DNA of 64,000 nucleotides from Clytia hemisphaerica (taxonomy: Eukaryota > Cnidaria > Hydrozoa > Leptothecata > Clytiidae): contig CACVBU010000237.1 in NCBI GenBank assembly GCA_902728285.1, forward strand, positions 2,044,565-2,108,564. The letters run 5' to 3'. The notes beneath the pieces were generated by a model. The model was given only the letters and a program-made list of their open reading frames with translations. It searched no databases and was not told the origin of the DNA. Each line of letters opens with the position of its first letter. Positions within the stretch are counted from its first letter, which is position 1. Positions 12,300-23,326 of the stretch are shown here, one piece after another. The position numbers and the translations under genes were made by a program.

Positions 12300-13523
12300 T
12301 TACATAACAGTTGTGACAGTACTACAAGTCGATTTTAACGTACTGTCTTCCGTAGCACGTAACGGAGTCTTACGTAAACACAAAAACACTTTCCGTTTAT
12401 GAACCAATAACGTAAAAGGGGTCAGTATGGATTTCAAGTAAACAATGATAAGAGTATAATGGCGCATATCCGAATAGTCATACCACGTGTCATCAAATCC
12501 GATAACGTGGAACATTTCAACCAATGAGAGCGGTAACCAGCAAATCAAAAAAGTGAGAACTTCAAAACGTAACAAGGAAATATCTTTAGTGCTGAATAAG
12601 GCTTCGACTTGACGCTTACAGCGTTCCTTATCCATCTCATATTGAGTATTCAAGTCGAGTTTTTGTTTACGTTTATTGTTGGTATCACATACGTAATGAT
12701 TTTCGATAATAACATTGTTTTTGGATTTACTTTTTGGACCAGAATCAATGACAATAGGTTCTTTAGCTTTCTTTTTGATACCTTTCCCAGCTGAACGACC
12801 AAAAGTCGCAAAAATGTTCCAAGTATTTTTCTTCTTAGACGTTCGCGTATTGTTATAGCTACGTAAGGTTTCTATATATGTTTGCATAGACATCCCGTGT
12901 ACGTGAAGGATACGTAAGATAGCGCAATGGCATCCCGTAAGGACGAAGACTGACGGGAACAAAATTATCGGTACGAATAACTCCTCATATTTTCCGTGAC
13001 CATTTTTGGAAAGGTAAAACTCAAAAATACATTTATGGGTGCCTGCTAAAAGTAAGGCAGCTACCCATACCGTGGCGTTGATGTTGATGACTATGGCTCG
13101 GTTTACACGATACCGAAAATATGTTTTTGTTAAAGCCATTATTCGTATAAGAGTCACAATAAACAATACCAGCGATGAGACAATCAGAGATATGCGTAAG
13201 ATCATTGCTTCCAAGATCTCCATAGATCTTACAATATCCTGGTTTTTGTTAACTGGATTATCGGAATTATTGACAACCGGATTTTCAGGATTATCGAGAA
13301 CCCGATTTAGGATTGTATTGATAATGAGAACAAAGCCTACGGCAATATCACAAAAACATAAATTCCAAAAGAAGATTAGCAATAATCGGATTAAATGATC
13401 CCGGTCTTTCCGTTTCCGATGTAACCCGATCATAGCTAATGCATTGAATAAGAATATAAACCCGATAATTATCGGAATTAGATATTTAAAACGGTAGCTT
13501 GAAATTTCTTCCATCTCTTTCAA
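12300..13523 (-). CDS. Rhodopsin-like (class A) G protein-coupled receptor
   Basis: 407 residues in one exon, a seven-transmembrane receptor of the plasma membrane; the ligand is unknown. TM1 is about residues 13-34. TM2 has the class A N-L-x3-D pattern (WNLCFCDIAVG). TM3 ends in TLIRIMAL, where the D/E-R-Y box keeps only the Arg. TM4 has its Trp (TVWVAALL). TM5 follows FVPIILF. The third intracellular loop is about 95 residues, very Lys/Arg-rich and low in complexity. TM6 carries FLICWLPLS, the classic CWxP motif. TM7 has TPFTLLV where NPxxY is expected. The tail is short, rich in Ser/Thr and ends in TVTTVM. The first Met leaves a short N-terminus before TM1. Degenerate DRY and NPxxY motifs are common in lineage-specific invertebrate receptors. 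The open frame is intact, so I take it as a functional gene. Confidence 0.85.
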   Translation of the reverse strand: MKEMEEISSYRFKYLIPIIIGFIFLFNALAMIGLHRKRKDRDHLIRLLLIFFWNLCFCDIAVGFVLIINTILNRVLDNPENPVVNNSDNPVNKNQDIVRSMEILEAMILRISLIVSSLVLFIVTLIRIMALTKTYFRYRVNRAIVININATVWVAALLLAGTHKCIFEFYLSKNGHGKYEELFVPIILFPSVFVLTGCHCAILRILHVHGMSMQTYIETLRSYNNTRTSKKKNTWNIFATFGRSAGKGIKKKAKEPIVIDSGPKSKSKNNVIIENHYVCDTNNKRKQKLDLNTQYEMDKERCKRQVEALFSTKDISLLRFEVLTFLICWLPLSLVEMFHVIGFDDTWYDYSDMRHYTLIIVYLKSILTPFTLLVHKRKVFLCLRKTPLRATEDSTLKSTCSTVTTVM

Positions 13524-14363
13524 GAGGGTCTCAGCAGTTACAGTTACTGAACAGCCATTTAATGTACTTCACAATTCTTCATGCGGGCTATTTTCCTGTC
13601 AATTTTTTTTTTTCGAATTCTTACAAATTTTTTCAATCTTCATATGATTCTCAACTAACCAAAATTACAATTTGATAGAGTTTAGAGGTTCTCTATGATC
13701 TATTTTCTTCCTTTTGTTTTATCAAATCTGAAAGAAGAACATTATATTAAAATGTGAGAGAGAATATGAAATTATTTTAAAACCACATTTAGTTTACAAT
13801 AACTGTTTTGTAAAATATCTCCTGAAAAAAAGATTACCTAAATAATAAAGATGGTTTTGAATTTCATTGGAGTCTATGATATGATAATGCTGCCCTTTCG
13901 GAAACACTGAAACCCGCCCCTGACATTTGTTAGTTTCTGTTTTTACGAAATCTTCGCCTTTTGAAGAATGAAGAGAGTCTGGAACTATTTGAAAAATCTT
14001 CATTTTTGGCCTGCAAAATCGAGGATGACATAAGCACCGACTTACGAATGAAATATTAACCACATCAACGCCACAGAAATCTTAGGGTTCATAAACTTGC
14101 TAAAACTCTTTAGCTTTTGTTACCCTATCTCATACCCAGAGATATTTATACCACTTTAAGTGAACAAAGGAACTGGGTTCGAGTTCGTTTGCTACCTTTG
14201 TCCCGTACAACCACCCTGGAGGAAAATTAATCCAAAATCTTTCATCCAAAAACAATGAAAATTGATCACATTTCGATCCCCGGGTGATTTAAACCCTGCA
14301 AGAAGTTTCTTAATTCTCCAAAACCCAGACTGGAAAATAAAGGAAAAATGATAGCGGGATAAC
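13524..14363. other. Intergenic upstream of the GPCR
   Basis: AT-rich sequence holding the presumed GPCR promoter. No core promoter element is convincing. A minus-strand open frame at 13794-14063 (89 codons) shows no recognisable domain and is not called. Confidence 0.4.
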
Positions 14364-14664
14364 CCCGTTTTTTATGAGAACATTCAAAAAGCCTTGTTCT
14401 AAACCTTTTGAGTTTTAAGCTTTAAAATGTTCTTAAAGTGTTCTTACTTTCACCATTTTGTTAATTTTTTACCTATTTTCCTAAGAAATCGGGTGTTTTA
14501 GGGTCTGCATAGACTATGCTATAGTCTAAGACAAATTCGAAAATAAAGAAAAACCTCAAACACGCAAATTAGCAGTCGGGCGGAACTTTGTCCGCAAGGG
14601 CGAAAAATAGTCGGAGGTGCTCAAGCCTTATGTTCTTATATAGTTTGTTCTTATAAAAAACGTG
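14364..14664. mobile_element. TA-type MITE with TGTTCTTA word, copy A
   Basis: The right end reads TGTTCTTATAAAAAACGTG followed by TA. The left end reads CGTTTTTTATGAGAACA and is its degenerate inverted copy. The octamer TGTTCTTA or close forms is repeated five times near both ends. AAGCCTT words precede it (14396 and 14627). Non-coding, about 300 bp. It belongs to the family described at 16582, 16960 and 41541. Confidence 0.75.
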
Positions 14665-15552
14665 TACCTTGTTACAGGTTCCCGTACAGAAAGAAAAAAT
14701 AAAATGGACTCGTCAATTTGAAACTGCCAGTCCCCACCAAGCAAAAATGCAAAATACTTTAACAAAAGTCGACAGTAGAAATATCTTTATCACTAACTGC
14801 TCCATCTCTTTCTTCAATTAACTTCCAAATGAAGATAAAGCAAACGAGACATAAAAGCCTTACGTAACGAACCTTCAATATTCTATATCGAAAAACAAAA
14901 TGACTCAACGAATAAAGATTTCAACATTTTCAATTCCTATCAACAATGATATGGCATCAAAGCCGCAAGTTTTTAATCATTTTAATTTCTTGTAATTGTT
15001 TCTCTATTAAAATGAAAACAAAACAATTAACTTTAAGAATAATTTTACTTTGTAAGAACTTGTTTATAATGTAATCTTTCCCTCGGGCATGACTTCAGAA
15101 TTTCGTGCAAACAAAAAACTATGATTTTTCTCACTAAAGATGCAGTGCAAATGCTTTCGAGTGGGTTAAACCATATTATGGGTTTTAAACCATCCAGAAC
15201 GGCAGCGCGTGGTTTTTACACAAACGCCGGATTGAAAGTAAAATCTATCGCTATATTTCAAAAAATTAATGCAGTCTTCAAAGACAAAGGAGTCACTAGA
15301 TACAATCCGTCGTCATGATTGCGACGCGTTCTAGGCGCGTTCTGGGTGGGAAATGAGTGGCTTCACTTTTTCTTGACTGGGAAAGGTTAGAGATTCTACT
15401 CTAGTCTTTCGGGCTTTAAACGCAATGGGTTTTCCCCTCAAAAAATTTAAATCTTATTGGTCAGCAGGTGTATCACGTGACATACTGACTCGCCAGCAGG
15501 CTCTTTTGATGAGTTAGAACCAAATGAGATGTAGCAACAAATTTTCAAACTT

Positions 15553-15915
15553 TTACCAGATTAGCGAAACAAAGTCTGAAGAATTTGTCCCATACTCTGG
15601 CGAAAAACTGTTTCTTTCACGTAGCTGTTTTTTTTTCTCTTCAAAATCTGATGGCAATTTCGCTTCCAATCTAGCGTTTGTGTAAAAATCACACAGATCA
15701 TGAGTGACACTGAAATCCACTGCTTCTGGTCTTTTTCTGTTTTTTTTACCCTTCATAGGACTTTTGGACCTCTCCACCAAGGAGAGATCCATTAAAATAT
15801 TTTCTCTCTGCAAAAATTTGAGCAAATAAGATTTTCCAATCAAGTTCGAATAAGCAAGAGTCAACTCTCTCATTTTCATGAAACTTTTAAAATTTTCCAC
15901 CCAATACGTCGTCAC
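15553..15915 (-). CDS. Hypothetical protein, 120 codons, possibly not real
   Basis: An intact open frame of a charged peptide (EEKKKQLRERNSF, SPMKGKKNRKRPEAVDFS) that starts inside the left end of the 15913-17623 repeat. I recognise no domain, no membrane segment and no signal peptide. It could be an old transposase exon or chance. The codon pattern is unremarkable and no splice sites are obvious. Confidence 0.25.
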   Translation of the reverse strand: MTTYWVENFKSFMKMRELTLAYSNLIGKSYLLKFLQRENILMDLSLVERSKSPMKGKKNRKRPEAVDFSVTHDLCDFYTNARLEAKLPSDFEEKKKQLRERNSFSPEYGTNSSDFVSLIW

Positions 15916-15951
15916 TTAAACAATAGAAAAAGTGACGTATTGGGTGGAACA
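15897..15951. repeat. Perfect-stem hairpin
   Basis: TCCACCCAATACGTC at 15897 pairs with GACGTATTGGGTGGA ending near 15948, with a loop of about 22 bases that holds CACTTAAACAATAG. The same TTCCACCCAATACGTC block recurs at the far end of the repeat near 17587. Confidence 0.8.
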
Positions 15952-16581
15952 AACACAGAACAGTTGCATAATTTCGTGTCATTAAGTCGTTGCAGTGGTG
16001 CATATCATGAATATAAAATTGACGAATGTAAAATTCACTTTAACAAACCCAAGGAGATAAATTAAATTTCTTTGTTCTTATAGAAAAGCTTAAGAAATTA
16101 TTTCATCATAACAAATTAGAAGCAATTTTTTGTAATTCATGACGGATATTCTAAACGGTTCGGTTTGTGACAAGTTCTTTTTGAGAAGACAAAAGAAATG
16201 GATTGACATCTAAAACAAACAGGTTATAAAAATCAGTAAAAGACGCTCTGATTGGTTTAAAAATTCAAACAATTCATTTCTATTGGCTGATCCATTTTTT
16301 AATGATTGCGTCATTAATTTTGAGTTTGAAATTTGTGGTCAGTAAAGTTTTGATTAATGATTTGAGAAAAAAATTGATATACTTCCTGTAAAAAATTAAC
16401 CAAGCATTATAGTTTCTCTCCCCTCTACTTATTCTGTCTGACATAAAAAGAGATTTTCAGACAACTCGACTGTAGGTTAATAAAGCAGATTATAATGTGT
16501 AAAAGCTCCCGCCGAAAAACTTGAAGAATGGAGTATTTGACATGTACTTATGTAACCTTTAAAGTCTACAAAATAGACTTA

Positions 16582-16863
16582 CACTGTTTTTTAAAAGAAC
16601 CAGTATAATTTTGCTTAGGCTATCGGCTGTTCTTATTTTGTTTGTCTCTTTGAGCCTCAGATTATTCTTATCCTGTTCTTTTTCATAGAATGTAATTGAG
16701 GTATTTTAGGCATTTAGTTAGTTATTCCAATTTTTACTACTTTGACCCCTGAATTGCTTGAAATTGGGTAATTTCAGGCTCAGCATTGTTCTTAAATTGT
16801 TCTTAGTTTTTGGAGGTTTTGAGCCTCATTGTTCTTATAAGATTGTTCTTATAAAAAAAGTGC
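16582..16863. mobile_element. TA-type MITE with TGTTCTTA word, copy B
   Basis: Flanked by TA at 16580-16581 and 16864-16865. The left end is CACTGTTTTTTAAAAGAAC, the right end TTCTTATAAAAAAAGTGC. The octamer TGTTCTTA or a close form occurs about seven times, several next to GAGCCTCA or CAGGCTCA. Non-coding, 282 bp. Confidence 0.85.
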
Positions 16864-16959
16864 TACTGTCAAGAAGCCAATCAAATTTAGGCATCTTCCA
16901 ACGAAAATATTAGCTGGACACTCTCAGATGTTTTCACATTTTTTGTGATATAAGGAATA

Positions 16960-17193
16960 CACGTTTATAAGGAACTCGAGGCTGAAAATGGTCCAAAAAA
17001 TACGGAATTGTTAAGGAACTGCTCAGGCTGAGAATAAGAAAACAGGTTTTAAGGAATCCAATTTTTGCGAATCCAAACTCAGCAGCTATGTAAATAAGGA
17101 ACTCGATAAGGAACTTTGAGGCTGAAATTCTCTGTAAAAATAAGGAACTCCAGGCTCAGAGCAAAGTTAAGGTTCCTTATTAAAAAAAACGTG
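16960..17193. mobile_element. TA-type MITE with TAAGGAACT word, copy C
   Basis: Flanked by TA at 16958-16959 and 17194-17195. The left end is CACGTTTATAAGGAACT, the right end GTTCCTTATTAAAAAAAACG plus TG. The nonamer TAAGGAACT or a close form occurs about eight times, four of them next to GAGGCTGA, CAGGCTGA or CAGGCTCA. Non-coding, 234 bp. It has the same termini as copy B but a different private word. Confidence 0.85.
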
Positions 17194-17623
17194 TACTAGC
17201 TAGACTTTCAACCAAAAAATAAGAGTTTAAAATCAAACCTTTCCGCAAAGCAGGAACAGAGTTATACTAACATCAACATTTATACATAATGCGAATTTCA
17301 AAGTGTTTTACTATCTAGGATGAAAATAATTCCTTCTTCTATTCTGCCCCGAAATAAATGAGTGCAAATTTCTCCCAAATCGTGTGTTTGTCAAAATATT
17401 GTGCTTAAATTAAAGGAAACACGAGTCTCATAAATGAAAAAAGGAAGACAAATTAATTAACTCCTGATAGAAAAAACTTCTAACCCGGTCAGTACCTTGA
17501 ACAAAACGTCCAAAAAATGTTAGTTCAATTCATGATATGCACCACTGCAATGACTTCACGAAATTGTGCAATTTTTTTGTTTTTGTTCCACCCAATACGT
17601 CAATTTTTTTGATTGTTTAAGTG

Positions 17624-17919
17624 TTAATTTCAAAAAATCTCAGAAGACTTTCCAGTGGTGTATATTAAGCAGTTATTGGACAAAGAGACTGCGTCCAAAT
17701 AAATGGTTTATTATCCGTTCATCGCTAAAATATTTCACGTTTTCAAGCATAATTCCAATTTATAAGCTCGTAAATTTGATTTCTTGGTAGTTGTTTATTC
17801 AAAAGTCTTATTTTTATTTTGTGACGTGACGTAACGTCAAAAAGAAGATGCTCAATTGTCATTGAACTCGTTGTGTGACGTCAATTTTTGAAATATGTAG
17901 CCTCCATGGAAGCTATATA
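17624..17919. other. Intergenic, nothing recognised
   Basis: AT-rich sequence between two repeat elements, with a short run of GTGACGT words near 17820-17845. Confidence 0.4.
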
Positions 17920-17929
17920 TTCGAAAATA

Positions 17930-18318
17930 TTGGACAGCAAAGAAGCCAATCAAATGTCGCTATTTACGCGCGTCGGATAATAATCGAAAATATCGGACAG
18001 CAAAGAACCCAATCAAAGCGAGATTATGTATCTGGAATTCTCTACGGCTACGGCTAAAGTGGCGAGGGAAATGGCGAGTAAGGCAAGTAATGGCGGGTGA
18101 AAGCAAGTTCGATATTTGACGCACGGCATTATGTCGACTTTGCTTATACGGTGTTTTGGTGTTTTTCCCGTACAGAGCAAAGTAGACAACAACGTGTCGC
18201 CTTTATTGACGACCCGTACAGGTAGCCCCGCAACCGTAGCCGTAGAATGTCTCCGATACATAATCTCGCTCAAATGTCGCTATTTACGCGCGTCGGATAT
18301 TAACATGAATTATCGGAT
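17930..18318. repeat. Tandem duplication, about 65-bp unit, second copy interrupted
   Basis: The unit starts GGACAGCAAAGAA, continues CCAATCAAATGTCGCTATTT and ends near GGATAATAATCGAAAATATC. It is present intact at 17930-17995 and again from 17995. The second copy is split by the MITE at 18018-18269 and resumes at 18270. Confidence 0.85.
18018..18269. mobile_element. 252-bp MITE with 5-bp TSD TCAAA
   Basis: The ends are inverted: GCGAGATTATGTATC at the left and GATACATAATCTCGC at the right, then CTACGGCTACGG and CCGTAGCCGTAG further in. The TSD TCAAA is at 18013-18017 and 18270-18274. The intact sister repeat unit at 17930-17995 shows the empty site CCAATCAAATGTCGC. Non-coding. Confidence 0.9.
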
Positions 18319-19789
18319 CAAATCGAATTCAAACAATGTCAATCAAATAAAAAACTACCGCTAGCACCGGGCGCTGGACTAATAACTTTCATTGTCTCGT
18401 TTCATTGGTGATCTTTGAATCTTTAAATGCACATCTATCAAATGGTAAAAAAAGTATATTTATAGGGTTTTCAAGTTTTTTTTGTTGAAATCAGCACTTT
18501 GTATGATGTCGGCACCTCGTGCAAAGATGCTATCAATGTTGATAAAAATTCGCGTGTTTTTTCATGCTGTTATAAATATTCGTGTTTTTTTCGCCGGTAG
18601 AAAAATATTACGTCACGAATATTATGAATATTATGATTTCCGAGGTTTCAAGTGGACGGTTATTCCAGCGGGAAATCACAACGGGACGATTTTTCATCTA
18701 CAGAAACGTTAGACTATGCTTAAGTCTAAGATAACTCACTATCTAAGAAATAAGCCCAAAGCCGAAGAAAATTCGCAAACAAGCTTTTTTGCCGAAAAGA
18801 GTTTACAGCCGGTAGAGTTTGCCAGTCTTCAAAACTTTCCCGCCAATTTTTCCATATACCGCCATAACGCCATCCGCCATATTTTCCCGCCTTTACTATC
18901 ACTATAATGGAGGATAACATCGTCCAGAAACGTTTGCAACATTGTTTTTGGCTCACCAAACCAAAATGGGACATAACGTTGTTTCAACATCCATCTAACG
19001 TTATATGGACGTTGTGAACGTTAGATAAACGTTAAAAGAACGTTGTGTTCCAGCTGGGAAATAACGGACTGCGAATCGCATGAATAAAATGTTGTACTTT
19101 TAACAAAATATTTTGGCATTTAAGATCCCTCCACAAAGGCATGTGCATATCGCTACTAAACAGATGAAAAATATCTTCGAGCACGTGGTGCATCATGCAT
19201 CAAAAAACCTTATCATTGATTGAAATTAATTGTTTTACTGTCCGAAATGTGTACGTCAGTACTTTTAAATACATTGCCCTTGAAAGAAAAAAAAACATGT
19301 TTCATAGCAATGGCTTATTGAAAAGATAATTCGATGTTGGTTAATTAAAAAAGGCTTTTATATTTTTTTCACACTTCGAATCCAAACATGAAAATATGAA
19401 GAAAAAAGGGGGCGTACGGGGTTTGCGATTTCCGAAATACCGAATAATTTTACCAAAATTTCCGAAATTCTGTAAAAAACACTTGCAATTCCGATACCGA
19501 TTTTTCTGGGCCTTTTTCCTTGTTTTGACTAATTTTCCATCAAATTTGATTTTTCATGTATGAATTCCGAAAAAGGGGGATAAAAACTTCATAATACCGA
19601 AATTTCAAAGCAAAAATTCATGGATTTCTGATACCGAAACAATTTCAGAATTCCGAAATACCGAAGAAATTCTGCCCGATTTCCGAAATTCTAAAGAAAA
19701 AACGGTCGATTTCCACAATTCCGAAATTTATATATAATATCCTTTCTGAAACTTTGAGTTTCCCCCTGATTTCAAATATATTCTTTGAT
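18275..19789. other. Non-coding, AACGTT and CCGAAAT word clusters
   Basis: At 18975-19061 the word AACGTT occurs about eight times and ends in GTTCCAGCTGGGA. At 19390-19730 the words TTCCGAAA and CCGAAAT recur many times in degenerate form. No gene is recognised. Confidence 0.5.
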
Positions 19790-21769
19790 ATCTATTTTAC
19801 TTTTGATCAAAAGTTATATCTCTCCAAGCCCCCCCCCTCCCCAGCGGTTTATGTGAAATGTCCGCAAAGAATCGGTAAAGTTCGGTAAAAGATACACCAT
19901 CTACTACAAAAAAATTTTCAAAATGTTTTTTCTTCGCCGAAACTAAGCTCTTCAAAGTTGAAATACTCTTCCCACTCTTCCTCGCAAAAGTCTTTATTTT
20001 CGTCTTCATCAAATTTTTTCAATGCAATTTTTAAATTTTCAGATTCAGGAATAGTTTGTCTAACAGAAAATGTATAACATGCCATAGTTTTGTTGGTTAC
20101 ATCAGTCAGAAAACACATATTAAACACGGCAATTATGAAAAATTCACTATGGTCAGAGCCCTTAAGCTTGCAATGTGCTCAGTCTTTCCAAACCACTCTC
20201 CTGCGGAAATCTCTACTTTTTATATAAACTCTTTACAAGCACTTTTCCCGCGTTCCTGTGCCCAAGGAAAGACAGACGCTTGCCTACTACTTGAATGTGT
20301 GAATTTGGAATGGAAGGATTTTTGCGTGATTGCGTGAGTTGAAGGTCCGCTGGGGTGGGGCTCTTCCAAAGTAAATAAAAATAGATTCAAACAGACAGAT
20401 TAAACCGAAGTCATTATTTTTCATCATTCTGAAATTATAATCACGAAATTATATTATATATAGGCACTGAACGGTGGAGAGCGATCGATATATCGCCTGT
20501 CTAATGTTTAAGACATCAAACAATGTGCAGGTTATTTTTACAAGTAGACTTGAGTCCACTTTTGACTGAACTTTGCTTTCTGATGATTTTGATGAAGCTG
20601 AGTCCAGTGAAGTAGACTAATTTCGCCATTTTCCATTTTTTCACTTTCGTTCTCAACAATTATAATATATAACATATTCTAAAACCCCGTCAGAGTTTAT
20701 GAAACTATAATAAAACATGAAAATACCTAAAAAATTTGAAAACAATTGGTCTCATGGTCATTGATTTCTGTTATTTTTTCTTCAAAAAGCGACTGAATCT
20801 AGTGGCATGTATTTGCTACCACCTCAAGCAAAGCCAAAAAATGCCAAATTATACCGGGCCACTTATCAGCGCCATCCAGTCGATCAAAAAGCTATAAGTG
20901 GCCCCCGGGCTAGTTTGCAAGGGACTACAACTGTTACAACTGTGTCGTTTTTTTTAAGAAACGGTGCTTTGTCTATTCAAGTTCATTTTAAAAGAAACGA
21001 CTCTTTGTCGTTTGGGGAATATTGAAGATTCCTCTCTAGCCCCTTCATGGCTTTAACCTCAAATGGTTCAAGCAGGACTGTTCCGTTTCGCTCCGGTATT
21101 ATTTTCATTACGGATGGAGTGTGTTCATATTAGTTTCGGAACACTGTATCACAGACCCACTGGGACTCCACATCACTGTAAAATTTGGCCAAAAATTTCG
21201 TCTCCAGTAAAAAAAATACCCTGGAATTCTAGCCCAACTGGGAAATTGCCTTTGATTTCACCCCCATTCAAAATTCAATGTCTAAAAATTGCACTCCAAA
21301 ACCATCCCAGACCCACTTTTATTTAACAGGTTTCAATAAAGCGAGATTGCCAACAAATTTTTGAACTCGGATTTCTAAACAAAACCTCAATTACCAAACA
21401 TCAAACCATTCCAAATTTTTCAGTTAGTATGAAAAACATTCATGACAATTTGTTTCTGATGTTGAACTTAAGTGTTAAGACTGCATAAGATTATTAGAAA
21501 GAATCATTTGTGTATTTGCGTGTAAGTGTAAAAAACCGAGAAAACTTTTTTTTAAATGGGTCACCCTTTGAGAAACCTCTTTAGAATTTTCCCTCGAAAT
21601 CAAAAAAAAATTCCTAAAAATCGTGAATTTTTCGACCCCTAAAGGGTCTTTGGAAGGTGGGAAAACTGACCTTTATTGTCCGCAAATAGCCAGCACCCAT
21701 TTTGCCTAAGTTATTCTAAGAAAGTTCGGTAAACTCCTAAAATGTCTTGGTTCGTCAAACAAACTGGAA
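19790..21769. other. Intergenic, no supported gene
   Basis: Several short open frames overlap on both strands at 19797-20337. The minus frames contain an acidic stretch (KKFDEDENKDFCEEEWEEYF) that looks protein-like, but no domain, start or splice context supports a call. The rest is AT-rich sequence. A repeated pair (AGTGGCC, near 20855 and 20897) looks like a small hairpin repeat. Confidence 0.4.
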
Positions 21770-21774
21770 CTTAC

Positions 21775-22060
21775 ACTGTAAGTCACTGTAAGTAGTGAGT
21801 CTACGACCGCAGTCTTAGGCGACCCAAAGGCTCCTCTTTTGATAGCTATTTACTCATAGATAGGAGAGAGCGCCACTCTTTGTCCCTTAATTACTCCAAT
21901 TACTCTTGATCCTTCTTTTAATTGCTGAGCATCAAGCAGAGAGGCGTCTAGTATCATTTTGAGAATCTTTGGTATGACCCGGCTGGGGGTTGAACCCACA
22001 ACCTTGCGATAACCGTAGCCGGATGCTCTGCCACTGCACCACAGTTCGCTCTACTGTGAA
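21775..22060 (-). repeat. tRNA-derived SINE
   Basis: On the minus strand, from 22060, GTGGTGCAGTGGCAGAGCAT resembles a tRNA start with an A box. GGTTGTGGGTTCAACCCC, a canonical B box, follows at the right spacing, and an acceptor-like CCAGCCGGG closes the tRNA region. A body of about 200 bp follows to near 21775. A body this long and non-tRNA argues against a plain tRNA gene. Confidence 0.75.
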
Positions 22061-23326
22061 CCATCGAATGTGTTCCACCGCCTAAGGATAGTTGGACAAA
22101 TAGCTCAATAACTCATCTTATATCGGTTAAATGGTTAACCGGTTAAATAGTAGTCTTTTTCTTTATTCCTAGAGAATTAATGAATCTAAAGTCTGTCCAA
22201 ATATAATTGGCAGTGGAAACAAGAATGCCTGTAACTTTTGATATTCAAATATAATTATGGAATTTCTTTTTGCTGGTTTTGGTTGAAAAATTCGCGATTT
22301 TTAGCGGTTAAATTTGCGATTGCCAAAATTGAGCTTTTTTTCTACTTATGCTATAACGTTCATTTTTACACCAGTGGTAGTTCAACCTTAGGTTAAGAAG
22401 TTTGTAATATTTCAAGGCAATCAGAAAAGTCCTTCGGAAGATATGGGACCCGAAATACCCCTTGGTAGCACTTTTCTGTGAAATATCAAATCTCCAACTT
22501 ATTACTAAATCCCTTAATTCCATGGTTTCATAGTTGGCGGAGGAGCGGAATCGGCCCTTTTTTCGGACGGAGTGGTAGCCTATACTAGACGTCACCCGCG
22601 TTTTTTCTACGCAATTAACGGGATAAAAAATCTCGGTTTTTAGTGAGGCACTCGCTAACGGAGTGGCGGAATTTGGCGAAAATTTAGACGGAATTACGGA
22701 AATTGGGGTCTCTGACGGAGACGGAAAATTAGACAATTTTAGTACGGAAAAACGGAATTTAGCAAAAAATTTTGCGGAATTTCGGAATTGGTAAAAGATA
22801 TTCAAAATCTGCGGAATTTTCGACAAAAATATTGAATTTCAAAGGAATTTTCGGTGACGGAATTTTGGTTCAATTTAAGACGGTTTGACGGAAATTGGAG
22901 AAAAATTGGTGGAATTGCGGAATCGGGTACCCCCTCCCTTAATGTCAAAGCCTACTCGGACTTTGCCTTTCACCATACACCGAGCGCGTTGAATTTGGGT
23001 TTTGGGATGCGCTTTTCACACCATCTTTAAGCCCGGTCTCCACTTGTCGAGCGAATCGCGCAAAAACTTATCTTGGTTGAAATTGCTTGTAGAAAAGATT
23101 ACGTCATTGAAAAAAGTTCGTGCGATTCGCTGAAAAAGTAGACGAAAGCTCAACTTTTCAGCGAACTTTTGAAAAGTAACGTCATTTTCAACCAATCGAA
23201 TGGCTTCATTTTTCTTTAAGCGAATGGTGGTTTAGTATTACGTCATTTTGTTGAAAAAAAGTCACGCAATGCCAAAAAGTCAAGATGGAGATGTTATTTG
23301 CAGAGTCTGGCGGTATTGAAACTGAA
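22061..23326. other. Non-coding, CGGAATT word cluster
   Basis: Between 22530 and 22930 the words CGGAATT, ACGGAAAT and GACGG recur many times. A minus-strand open frame over it (22308-22826) is a product of this repetition (Ser/Phe/Asn-rich) and is not called. At 23050-23280 GCGAAT and AAAAAGT words recur. No gene. Confidence 0.5.

Larger units (their letters stand above)
15913..17623. mobile_element. 1.7-kb TIR element with nested MITEs
   Basis: Inverted ends of about 100 bp. The left end (15913-16015) begins CACTTAAACAATAG and includes GACGTATTGGGTGGAAC, CATAATTTCGTG and GTGGTGCATATCATGAAT. The right end (17528-17623) is the reverse complement with scattered differences. The interior is non-coding and has been hit by two TA-type MITEs (16582-16863 and 16960-17193). 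No TSD is clear. Confidence 0.75.

Noticed and set aside
19797-20337. Overlapping short open frames on both strands
   Set aside because: One acidic peptide looks protein-like, but there is no domain, splice site pair or conserved start to back an exon.
21965-22060. Possible functional tRNA gene on the minus strand
   Set aside because: A and B boxes are there, but the cloverleaf is incomplete at the acceptor end and a long non-tRNA body follows, as in a SINE.
22308-22826. 172-codon minus-strand open frame
   Set aside because: It lies over a degenerate CGGAATT word cluster; the composition is that of the repeat and no domain is seen.
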